Assembly: GCA_014380545.1 (NCBI GenBank)
Contig: JACMJP010000027.1
Coordinates: 1-18,938, forward strand
Length of the DNA stretch: 18,938 nt
Direction: 5' to 3'
DNA from: Chitinophagales bacterium
GTDB lineage: Bacteria; Bacteroidota; Bacteroidia; Chitinophagales; BACL12
Position 1 is the first letter of the stretch. Each line of letters starts with the position of its first letter. The notes under the pieces were generated by a model that saw only the letters and a list, made by a program, of their open reading frames with translations, did not search any database and had not been told where the DNA came from. Made by a program: the position numbers and the translations under genes. This document shows, one piece after another, positions 1 through 6,861 of the stretch.

Positions 1-539
1 AAAGAAAAGATTCTGTTCAATCGTCTGTGCGCATTGGTTGTATTTCCATTAGCAAACATCATCCTGATTTTCCTGAATTAAATGTTTTAAATACAATATT
101 TGGTGGTTATTTTGGTTCAAGGCTAATGAGTAATATCCGGGAGAATAAAGGTTATACCTATGGTATACATTCTTACATTACACATTTAAAACATGCCAGT
201 TATTTTGCTGTTGATACGGAAGTTGGAAATGAGGTTTGTAAAAATGCCATTGCTGAAGTATATAAAGAAATGAATCTGCTGAAAAGTATTCAAATTGATG
301 CGGAAGAATTAAATGTTGTAAAAAATTATATGCTTGGCACTTTATTAAGAGCAACGGATGGTCCCTTCAATCGCATCAACATTATCAGGAATATTGTTTT
401 AAGCGACCTTGATTTTTCATATTTCGATAGCCTTGTTCATGCAATTAAAACTGTAACTCCTGAAAGATTAAAAGAACTTGCAAATAAATATTTAGTGAAG
501 GAACATATGAAAGAAATTATTTGCGGAAATCTTGGATAA
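1..539 (+). CDS. M16 family zinc peptidase, C-terminal part (5' end outside window)
   Basis: The reading frame is already open at base 3, so this is the 3' end of a longer gene. The visible part is about 178 residues. It contains the GSRLMSNIRENKGYTYG block, which is typical of the C-terminal (substrate-binding) half of M16 peptidases (pitrilysin/processing-peptidase family). The catalytic HxxEH motif normally lies in the N-terminal half and is not visible here, so this could be an active peptidase or a non-catalytic partner subunit. In Bacteroidota such proteins often occur as adjacent active/inactive pairs and are usually periplasmic. The GTG at 27 is an internal valine, not a start: the frame continues upstream as KDSVQSS, which fits the family. 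The family call is firm; the exact role is unknown. Confidence 0.88.
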   Translation, partial: RKDSVQSSVRIGCISISKHHPDFPELNVLNTIFGGYFGSRLMSNIRENKGYTYGIHSYITHLKHASYFAVDTEVGNEVCKNAIAEVYKEMNLLKSIQIDAEELNVVKNYMLGTLLRATDGPFNRINIIRNIVLSDLDFSYFDSLVHAIKTVTPERLKELANKYLVKEHMKEIICGNLG

Positions 540-570
540 ATTGTAACTTCGGATAATTAAATTTATTAAT

Positions 571-795
571 ATGCATGATCGTATAAGTATTAACTCACAA
601 GTAATGTTAGGAAAACCTGTTATAAAGGGAACAAGGATAACTGTAGAATCTATTATTGAGCGACTTGCAAGTGGTGAAACAATAAGTGATATATTAGAAG
701 CACATCCGCATATAATAAAGGAAGATGTACTGGCAGTCCTTGATTTTACTGCATCATTATTAAAAGGCGAAAATATCTATCCTGTTGCTATATGA
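571..795 (+). CDS. DUF433 family antitoxin
   Basis: This 74-residue protein matches the DUF433 pattern: an N-terminal segment with GKPVIKGTRITVE (about residues 14-26), then a helical part with ERLASGETISDIL and a DVLAVLDF helix, which resemble a small helix-turn-helix DNA-binding fold. DUF433 proteins are commonly encoded just upstream of DUF5615 PIN-like proteins and are regarded as the antitoxin of a VapBC-like pair. Here the stop codon overlaps the start of the next gene as ATGA (792-795), the arrangement expected for translationally coupled toxin-antitoxin genes. The start follows an A/T-rich leader. The antitoxin reading frame looks intact and full length. By analogy it would bind and neutralise the toxin and repress its own promoter; neither is shown by the sequence. 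Confidence 0.88.
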   Translation: MHDRISINSQVMLGKPVIKGTRITVESIIERLASGETISDILEAHPHIIKEDVLAVLDFTASLLKGENIYPVAI

Positions 796-1064
796 AGTTT
801 TTAGCAGATGAAGGTGTTGCAATAGCAATAGTTGAAGCATTGCGTAAAGAAAACTATGATGTAAAATTTATTTGGGAAATATCCCGTGGTGTTGCCGATG
901 ATTTTATTTTACAACAAGCAAATTCAGATAACCGACTACTAATTACTCAGGATAAAGATTTCGGGGAGCTTGTATTTAGAAATAAACAATCTCACAAAGG
1001 TGTTATTCTGATAAGAATACATGGAATTTCAAATAATGAAAAAGGCTGCAATTGTGGCAAATAG
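792..1064 (+). CDS. DUF5615 PIN-like toxin, C-terminus lost by frameshift
   Basis: The 90-residue frame begins MKFLADEGV and contains ITQDKDFGELV, the two hallmark blocks of DUF5615 PIN-like proteins, which are predicted metal-dependent ribonucleases. Candidate metal ligands are Asp6, Asp36/Asp37, Asp54 and Asp56, and all lie before the damage. After residue 84 (Lys, codon 1041-1043) the frame reads GCNCGK and stops at 1062. If one base is skipped after 1043, translation continues from 1045 as AAIVAKSIKVHII and ends at 1141, giving a protein of about 116 residues, which fits the family. The gene therefore carries a one-base insertion relative to its likely ancestor, or a sequencing error in the GAAAAAGG run. 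It overlaps the DUF433 gene by four bases (ATGA). Whether the truncated form is toxic cannot be told from sequence. Confidence 0.8.
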   Translation: MKFLADEGVAIAIVEALRKENYDVKFIWEISRGVADDFILQQANSDNRLLITQDKDFGELVFRNKQSHKGVILIRIHGISNNEKGCNCGK

Positions 1065-1143
1065 TATTAAAGTTCACATAATTGAGTTAGAAGAATCGTT
1101 TACTGTAATTCAACAAAATTTAATACGTATCAGGAAAAAGTAA
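1045..1143 (+). other. Detached C-terminal coding segment of the DUF5615 gene
   Basis: In the +1 frame relative to the upstream toxin, this stretch encodes 32 residues, starting AAIVAKSIKVHIIELEES and ending in RIRKK before a TAA at 1141-1143. The composition is protein-like, and joining it to residue 84 gives a natural-looking DUF5615 C-terminal helix. It has no start codon of its own, so I read it as a frameshift remnant. Confidence 0.7.
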
Positions 1144-1182
1144 AAATAAACCCTTAAATAAAATTTACAGCCTTATCTGCGT

Positions 1183-1190
1183 TAAATTTG
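1183..1190 (+). promoter_or_regulatory. Candidate Bacteroidota -7 promoter element (TAAATTTG)
   Basis: TAAATTTG matches the TAnnTTTG -7 consensus of the Bacteroidota primary sigma factor. It ends nine bases before the ATG at 1200, so a transcript from it would have almost no leader. No clear -33 TTG partner was seen at the usual spacing, so this is a weak call. Confidence 0.35.
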
Positions 1191-1199
1191 TATAACAGG

Positions 1200-2972
1200 A
1201 TGAAAAAATTTCTTTCATATTATTTGTTGATTTTTATTTTCAGCTTTTGCGTACACAATGCATCAGCCCAGTCGCTCATTCCCTGTACTTTCATCTGTGC
1301 AACAACAGAAATTAGCGGTGATGTTACTTTGCAGTGGATTGAATCTGATGAAACATGCGGGTCATTTGTTGAATATATTATTTATGCAAGTAATGATATA
1401 GATGGCCCCTATACCATTCTTGATTTTATATTTTCTGTAACAACCACAAACTACACACATGTTGGTGCTGATGGATCAACAACCACATGGTATTATTATA
1501 TTGAAGCTTTATATGATTGTCCCGGTTATACAATTATAAGTTCTGATACATTAGATAATTTAGATCCTGCCGCCCCTGAAATAGATTATGTTACTGTTGA
1601 TGTAGGTGGGGTAAATATTTTTTGGTTTCCAAGCACCTCTGCAAAAACAAGTGCTTATATTATTTATCGTGATGAAGGTGGGTTCACGGCAATTGATACT
1701 GTATATGGTAGATTTACAACAACATATTACGATTTAACAGCAAGTGCTTCAACACAGGTTGAAACATATACAATTGCTGCTATGGATGCCTGTGATAATG
1801 TTGGTCCGCTAAGCATAAATGAACATCATACAGTTTATATGATTGCTGACCAGGAAGGATGCTCGGGTGATATGAATTTATCATGGAATTTTTATGATAC
1901 ATGGGCAGCAGGAGTTTCTGAATACCAGGTTTGGCTGGATATTAATTTTACAGGTGCAACATTATTAGCAAGCCTGTCTCCTTCTACAAATACATATACA
2001 TACACCGGACTAAATGATTCAGATGATTATACATTTACTATTTATGCAGTAAGATCTGATAATACTGCAATATCTCATTCAAATACATGGAGCTTTAATT
2101 TGAATGTAGTTGTTCCTGCAGAATATAATGTTGTAAGAAATGCTACCGTTACGGCTGCAAATACGATTGATGTTGCATGGTATCCTGATAATACTGCCGA
2201 CCTGCGGGATTATGTTGTTCAGCGCAGTGAAGATGGTGTATCGTATTCAACAATATATTCAAATGTAGTGGATGATCCCATCACATCTCCCGATATATTT
2301 ACTGATGGTTCTGCAGATCCAAACTCAAAAAGTTATTCTTATAAAATAATTACTACTGATAGTTGCGGAATAGATTTTACTTCCGGCGCCGTGAAAACAA
2401 TTTTATTATCAGGCATTGCAAATGAAAATTTTACAAATGCCTTAACATGGAATGCTTTTGAAATTACAAATGCAACAATTCTTGAATATAATATTTATCG
2501 CAACGAAGTTGGTATAATGAATTTATTAACCAGTGTTGATGCTTCAGTTACAAATTATACTGATGATGTTGCACCTATTATTACACTTACAGATTCTGCA
2601 TGTTATTTTGTTGAAGCTTCCTTTCAGTTAATTACTGCAACTCCCACTATTAATGAAGTACTCACAAGCAAGTCGAATACAATTTGTTTTGAGCAGGACC
2701 CGAAAATATATGTCCCAAATGCAATTATCCCGGGAAGTGCAAATGGTATTTTTAAGCCCTTTATTATTTTCGGTGAAGATGATGGTTTCAGCATGCAGAT
2801 ATTTAACCGCTACGGGGAAATGATATTTGAATCGTTTGATGTAAATGAAGGATGGGATGGAAAATTTAAAGGCGATATTGTGCCAACAGGTGCATACGCA
2901 TACCTGATTTCTTTTACAGGAACAAACGGAGAGGTGGTAAAGAAAAAAGGAAATGTCTCTGTTATACAATAA
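1200..2972 (+). CDS. Secreted Fn3-like repeat protein with CHU_C/T9SS type B C-terminal domain
   Basis: This 590-residue protein starts with a signal peptide (MKKFLSYYLLIFIF..., likely cleaved after ASA at about residue 23). About five beta-sandwich repeats of fibronectin type III character follow (roughly 28-500), marked by motifs such as YIIYASND, YIIYRDEG, YVVQRSEDG and YNIYRNEVG. The last 85 or so residues (from YVPNAIIPG) fit the gliding-motility-associated C-terminal (CHU_C) domain: FSMQIFNRYGEMIFES, then GWDGKFKG and PTGAYAYLI. In this phylum that domain targets proteins to type IX secretion (type B sorting). The usual DGxND signature near the domain start is degenerate here (SANGIFKP). 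I chose ATG 1200 over the upstream TTG at 1188 because it begins a proper signal peptide. The protein is likely exported to the surface or medium as a structural or adhesive protein. Its ligand is unknown. Confidence 0.88.
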   Translation: MKKFLSYYLLIFIFSFCVHNASAQSLIPCTFICATTEISGDVTLQWIESDETCGSFVEYIIYASNDIDGPYTILDFIFSVTTTNYTHVGADGSTTTWYYYIEALYDCPGYTIISSDTLDNLDPAAPEIDYVTVDVGGVNIFWFPSTSAKTSAYIIYRDEGGFTAIDTVYGRFTTTYYDLTASASTQVETYTIAAMDACDNVGPLSINEHHTVYMIADQEGCSGDMNLSWNFYDTWAAGVSEYQVWLDINFTGATLLASLSPSTNTYTYTGLNDSDDYTFTIYAVRSDNTAISHSNTWSFNLNVVVPAEYNVVRNATVTAANTIDVAWYPDNTADLRDYVVQRSEDGVSYSTIYSNVVDDPITSPDIFTDGSADPNSKSYSYKIITTDSCGIDFTSGAVKTILLSGIANENFTNALTWNAFEITNATILEYNIYRNEVGIMNLLTSVDASVTNYTDDVAPIITLTDSACYFVEASFQLITATPTINEVLTSKSNTICFEQDPKIYVPNAIIPGSANGIFKPFIIFGEDDGFSMQIFNRYGEMIFESFDVNEGWDGKFKGDIVPTGAYAYLISFTGTNGEVVKKKGNVSVIQ

Positions 2973-2979
2973 TAAATTT

Positions 2980-3555
2980 ATGTCAATGCAGGATATTTAT
3001 ACATACCTAAAATTTTTTCATCCAATAACGGATGAAGAATTTTCTGCTTTTATGCAGGAAAGCAAAAAAGCGCACTACAAAAGAAATGAAATAATTACTG
3101 CCGAAGGAGAAGTGCAAAGAAATATGATGATCATTACAGAAGGTGTACAGTATTCTTATTTTTTAAAAGAGGGGAAAAAATATATTATCGCATTTACTTA
3201 TCCTATTGGTTTGAGCGGATTACCTGAAAGTTTTATTACACAAACACCATCAAAATATTTTCTTGAAGCATTAACAGATACGACAGCAATTGAAATTACA
3301 CATGAAAGAGTTATAAAGTTGTTTGATCAATATCAAAATCTGGAACGACTTTCAAGAAAAATGACAGAATTAATTTTAATAGGATTAATTCACCGGCATT
3401 ATGAGCTTCTCACCATGACCACAGAAGAAAGATTTATTGTATTTGCAAACCGCAGCCCACATTTATTTCAATTGGTTCCCCATAAATATATAGCTTCTTA
3501 TCTCGGAATTGATGCAACAAATTTTAGTAAGCTTTACAATTCTGTAAAAGTTTAA
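2980..3555 (+). CDS. Crp/Fnr family transcriptional regulator
   Basis: From ATG 2980 this is 191 residues. The N-terminal part (about 20-115) fits the cyclic-nucleotide-binding beta-barrel of Crp/Fnr regulators (YKRNEIITAEGEVQRNMMIITEGV). The C-terminal part holds a winged helix-turn-helix with TTEERFIVFANRSPHLFQLVP and IASYLGIDATNFSKL as the recognition region. Family members in this phylum are often about 190 residues, so it looks complete. The effector is unknown, since the classic cAMP-contacting residues are not obvious. A start at 2953 is also open and would overlap the preceding gene by 20 bases. I prefer 2980 because the sequence before it (AATAAATTT) matches the start context used by other genes here, and MSMQDIYTYLK is a typical beginning. 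It lies immediately downstream of the CHU_C gene and may be co-transcribed with it. Confidence 0.87.
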   Translation: MSMQDIYTYLKFFHPITDEEFSAFMQESKKAHYKRNEIITAEGEVQRNMMIITEGVQYSYFLKEGKKYIIAFTYPIGLSGLPESFITQTPSKYFLEALTDTTAIEITHERVIKLFDQYQNLERLSRKMTELILIGLIHRHYELLTMTTEERFIVFANRSPHLFQLVPHKYIASYLGIDATNFSKLYNSVKV

Positions 3556-3690
3556 AAAAAATTTGCGCTAATTTTCGCTTATCTTATTCTGCATTTTTTT
3601 CAACTTAATATATGGAAGAACTATTAATCTTGGTTTATACCAACAATTATTTCTTTCCTGTAATAGAATTTTGCAGCATAAATATTCATT

Positions 3691-4560
3691 ATGCAAAATT
3701 TAAATTGGCTTAATAAAATAGAATACCCTTTTACATTACATTCTTTTCCTGCTTCTGGAGGAAATATGAATTATATTGATGAAGGAAATGGCGACACACT
3801 TGTTTTTGTGCATGGCACACCTGAGTGGAGTTTTTCTTTTCGCAATGTGATCAAAATTTTATCAAAAAAGTTTCGGTGCATTGCAGTTGATCACCTTGGT
3901 TTTGGTTTATCAGATAAAAATCAAGTTGCAGATTATTCTGTAAAAGCACATGCTGAGCGTTTGGAATTCTTTATTTCATCCTTACATCTAAAAAATATCG
4001 TTTTAATTGGCGGTGATTTTGGCGGAGCAATGGCTTTACATTATGCAATAAAACATCCGGAAAATGTAAGATCAATTGCGCTGTGGAATACCTGGATGTG
4101 GAATATAATGCATGATAAACATTTTTCAGGTCCTGCAAAACTGATTAATACCTGGCTTGGAGAGTTTATGTATAAAAAATTAAATGCCCCTGTAAATATG
4201 ATCATGCCGCAGGCTTATGGTGATAAAAGGAAACTGACGAAAGAAATTCACAAACATTATAAAATGCCATTAAATAATTCTGCAAGCAGAATTGCAACTT
4301 ATACTATAGCAAGACAATTAAAAGATGCAGGAAGTTGGTGGGATAAGCAATGGGGTGATCTGAAAAGAATTGAACATCTTCCTTTCTTATTTCTCTGGGG
4401 AATGAAAGATAAATTTCTTCCGACTTATCTGTTGGAAAAATGGAAACAGCGATTGTCTAAAGCTAAAGTTATTGAAATAAAAAAAGCCGGGCATTTTGTG
4501 CATGAAGAAGAACCGGAAATATTTGCCCAGGAAATTAGAAAGTTTATTGGTGTTAACTGA
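3691..4560 (+). CDS. Alpha/beta hydrolase, haloalkane dehalogenase / epoxide hydrolase-like
   Basis: This 289-residue protein has the alpha/beta-hydrolase signature in order: oxyanion-hole segment HGTPEWSFSFR (His41-Gly42), VDHLGFGLSDK, nucleophile elbow GGDFGG with Asp109, acid segment LWGMKDKFLP with Asp240, and catalytic His268 in AGHFVHEEEP. An aspartate nucleophile places it with haloalkane dehalogenases and epoxide hydrolases rather than serine esterases. Two residues differ from textbook haloalkane dehalogenases: the HG(N/E)P position is Thr43, and the residue after the nucleophile is Phe110, not Trp. Halide binding would therefore be altered, and the substrate may not be a haloalkane. 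No signal peptide is seen, so it is probably cytoplasmic. It follows a 135-base spacer after the Crp gene and is followed 53 bases later by a small membrane protein on the same strand. Confidence 0.87.
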   Translation: MQNLNWLNKIEYPFTLHSFPASGGNMNYIDEGNGDTLVFVHGTPEWSFSFRNVIKILSKKFRCIAVDHLGFGLSDKNQVADYSVKAHAERLEFFISSLHLKNIVLIGGDFGGAMALHYAIKHPENVRSIALWNTWMWNIMHDKHFSGPAKLINTWLGEFMYKKLNAPVNMIMPQAYGDKRKLTKEIHKHYKMPLNNSASRIATYTIARQLKDAGSWWDKQWGDLKRIEHLPFLFLWGMKDKFLPTYLLEKWKQRLSKAKVIEIKKAGHFVHEEEPEIFAQEIRKFIGVN

Positions 4561-4613
4561 GGACCTTTCTTTTTACATAAGTCTTTGTAATTTTATTCAG
4601 AAATATTTATGCT

Positions 4614-4982
4614 ATGAAAAAGTTTCTGATATGGTCCATCCTCATTGTTATCGTTGTTTCAACATTTTTAATTTACTGGATGTTCTATAATACTTACAGC
4701 GAAGGAAACAGGGCGGGCCTGCTACAAAAGTTTTCACATAAAGGAAATATCTTCAAAACCTATGAGGGCGAATTAATTATGAGCAGCATAAGAAGCAATA
4801 TGAATGTGCCGTTAGCGTCAGAAAAATTTTTCTTTAGCGTTACTGATGATTCTATTGCATCCCTTCTCTCTGAGATGGAGGGTAATTATTTGAAATTGCA
4901 TTATAAGGAAAAACGCAGAACATTACCCTGGAGGGGAGATAGTCCTTATGTTGTTGATGGAGTGAAATTGGTTGAGGAGTAG
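4614..4982 (+). CDS. Small single-pass membrane protein, conserved in Bacteroidota
   Basis: This 122-residue protein begins MKKFLIWSILIVIVV, one transmembrane helix at about residues 5-25. A soluble part follows with YSEGNRAGLLQKFSHKGNIF, KTYEGEL and a C-terminal SPYVVDGVKLVEE. I recognise the GxRxGxLxKFSxKGxxFKTYEGEL pattern as a widespread small Bacteroidota family. I recall that some databases label it 6-phosphogluconate dehydrogenase, but nothing here resembles a dinucleotide-binding fold, so I would not use that name. It is predicted to be anchored in the inner membrane, with its orientation unclear. It is convergent with the glycogen synthase gene, whose stop lies 27 bases away. Function unknown. 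Confidence 0.78.
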   Translation: MKKFLIWSILIVIVVSTFLIYWMFYNTYSEGNRAGLLQKFSHKGNIFKTYEGELIMSSIRSNMNVPLASEKFFFSVTDDSIASLLSEMEGNYLKLHYKEKRRTLPWRGDSPYVVDGVKLVEE

Positions 4983-5009
4983 ATAAATTAATTAATTATA
5001 AAAAAGTAT

Positions 5010-6818
5010 TTATTCTTTTTCCAACACCATTTTATACGCCGTTTCATAATGCTGTACTAAAGTATTCCAGCTAAAATTTTCAGCATAACTCTCAACCGTA
5101 TTTCTTAAAATAATTCTCTCCCTTCTGCTGAATTGCGCAAAATTTATCATGATGTCACATAAATCATCAGCACTTTCATCAAATGTTTTATTTTTCCTTT
5201 TTACAATATAAATTCCTTTATCATCATGATCCCGGAAACGTTTATGCACATAATCACCAAACCCACTCAGGTCGCTTGCTATTGCAGGAACTCCTCTTGC
5301 AATACATTCCAGTGGTGTGTATCCCCATGGTTCATAATAACTCGGAAAAATACCGAGATGGCACCCCCTTACAAATTGAGGATAATCCATTTTAAATAAA
5401 GGTGAAGTTGGCGAAACAAAATCAGGATGATAAACAATTTTCACTCTATCATCCGGTTTATTTACCATATTATGTATGCGCAGATATTTTATGATCTCAT
5501 CTTCATTATCATTTTTTAAATTATGCGTAACTACGATAGGCCAGTAATCACTTTTCCAGCTTTGTATCATTTGCCTGTAGCGGTATTTCCAGTAATCACT
5601 TACAAAATCATTTAATTCGGGAAGGTTTGAATCAGCATTCGTTGCTGCAGCAGTAAATAATTTTTCCCTTACTTGTTTTAATATTTCTTCGCAGGTTGCC
5701 TGTATTTCTGCCATCACTGCTCTTGATTGCAACACTTTTGGATTAATGGATTCAACAGGTTGTTTTGTTATAAAAAACATGACGATTGTCTTATCAATTT
5801 TTTCTTTTCGCATACGTTCATTTAATCTGCGCAATGCTTCTAATGTAAGGTCATATCCTTTATTGTGATATTCATACCTGCCTGATGTGAAAAAATATAA
5901 TGTGTTATCCAGATCAAATGTATAGCTGTGAAAAAAATGGCTCATGGTAAATTCATGGATCTTATCTGCAAATTGTTTGTGCAGGTTTTGAATTTCATGT
6001 GTTGCTGTGTAAGTAAATAAATTTAATCCGTTAGGTAAAATATGATCCGGTTTTCTACCCAATAAAAATTCGCATTCTTTTCCTGTTATATCACTTACCG
6101 TTGTAAAAATATCACTGTCGAGAGCTGCTAATCTTTCAAGCCTAACCTGTGCTTCAATATAAAATTTTTGTGCCGCCTCTAGCCAGTCAATTGAGGGAAG
6201 GTTTTTATAAAAGTTTGTATCGTTCATTGCAACATATCTTCCAAGCAATGTTGCATGTGTTGTAAATACAGTTTTAATTTTTAATTGCTGCTGTTTTATT
6301 TCCCCAATAGGCATTCCTGTCATCCATTCGTGAAAATGCGCAATCACATCCCTGCCTTCTGTTTGTTTTTCAAGTTCAATAAAAAATTGCAGCACTAAGT
6401 GTCCGAAACAAACCACCTGTTGCAAAAGGTCATCAGGATTAAAAATATTTATTTTATGATTGCGCAATAAATACTGGCGTATATCTTTCATACTTTCATA
6501 CGCCTGAACCGGAGAAATTAAAATTACTTTTGGTGTTCCCTGCGTAAGCCACCTTCCATAAAATATTTCAAAGCCATTTTCCCGCATTGCCAAAACTGCT
6601 TTTCCGAAATCATCATCATATTCAAATATTTCTTCAAACTCTGCAGGTAATTTTTTTTGCAATAAGGGGCCAATCATGCAATAGTGTTCACCAAATTTTT
6701 CAACAATACCCGGTGCTTTGCTTTTTACGACTGTATAAATTCCACCTACCTGGTTGCATACTTCCCAGGCTGTTTCCACTAACAGAGGTTCATATAATGT
6801 TCTTTTCTTCATGCTCAT
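5010..6818 (-). CDS. Glycogen synthase, GT3 (eukaryote-type) family
   Basis: This 602-residue protein resembles animal and fungal glycogen synthase, not the bacterial GT5 GlgA. The N-terminus has ETAWEVCNQVGGIYTVV (about residues 15-30), matching the GT3 nucleotide-sugar-binding loop. The C-terminal Rossmann half has EPWGYTPLE, the E-x7-E catalytic motif (Glu496 and Glu504), followed by RGVPAIASDLSGFGDY. It would transfer glucose from UDP- or ADP-glucose onto the non-reducing end of glycogen in the cytoplasm. Near the end, SRRERIILRN (564-573) matches the arginine helix that binds glucose-6-phosphate in eukaryotic enzymes, but the last two arginines of that helix are absent. The protein ends 25 residues later, without the phosphorylated tail of eukaryotic homologues. 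Start 6818 gives MSMKKRT; 6812 is an in-frame alternative. It lies 43 bases downstream of the pyrophosphatase gene, probably in one operon. Confidence 0.93.
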   Translation of the reverse strand: MSMKKRTLYEPLLVETAWEVCNQVGGIYTVVKSKAPGIVEKFGEHYCMIGPLLQKKLPAEFEEIFEYDDDFGKAVLAMRENGFEIFYGRWLTQGTPKVILISPVQAYESMKDIRQYLLRNHKINIFNPDDLLQQVVCFGHLVLQFFIELEKQTEGRDVIAHFHEWMTGMPIGEIKQQQLKIKTVFTTHATLLGRYVAMNDTNFYKNLPSIDWLEAAQKFYIEAQVRLERLAALDSDIFTTVSDITGKECEFLLGRKPDHILPNGLNLFTYTATHEIQNLHKQFADKIHEFTMSHFFHSYTFDLDNTLYFFTSGRYEYHNKGYDLTLEALRRLNERMRKEKIDKTIVMFFITKQPVESINPKVLQSRAVMAEIQATCEEILKQVREKLFTAAATNADSNLPELNDFVSDYWKYRYRQMIQSWKSDYWPIVVTHNLKNDNEDEIIKYLRIHNMVNKPDDRVKIVYHPDFVSPTSPLFKMDYPQFVRGCHLGIFPSYYEPWGYTPLECIARGVPAIASDLSGFGDYVHKRFRDHDDKGIYIVKRKNKTFDESADDLCDIMINFAQFSRRERIILRNTVESYAENFSWNTLVQHYETAYKMVLEKE

Positions 6819-6861
6819 TTTATTGCATGTGAAAGGTAAGAAGAAAAGTTATTTTTTAATT

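Noticed and set aside
1038..1046. Programmed ribosomal frameshift site at the A-run in the toxin gene
   Set aside because: Reaching the downstream frame needs +1 movement. The bacterial A-run slippery sites I know of give -1, and no stimulatory stop codon or stem is next to it. A plain indel or sequencing error is simpler.
571..1143. Toxin-antitoxin module as part of a larger defence island
   Set aside because: The flanking genes are an M16 peptidase and a secreted surface protein. No restriction, CRISPR, transposase or integrase genes are nearby, so I treat it as a stand-alone module.
2628..2969. Open frame on the minus strand inside the CHU_C gene
   Set aside because: It lies fully antisense to a well-supported coding region and its translation has no domain-like pattern.
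3560..3602. GCGCTAATTTTCGC followed by a T-run after the Crp-type gene as an intrinsic terminator
   Set aside because: Only about three base pairs can form before mismatches, and the T-run is separated from them by some 20 bases.
4496..4690. Small plus-strand frame overlapping the end of the hydrolase and the start of the small membrane protein
   Set aside because: It overlaps two better-supported genes in another frame and shows no signal peptide or motif.
4983..5009. AT-rich palindromic stretch (TTAATTAATTAA-like) as a terminator between convergent genes
   Set aside because: The arms contain only A and T, giving a weak stem, and no GC-rich hairpin with a T-run is present on either strand.
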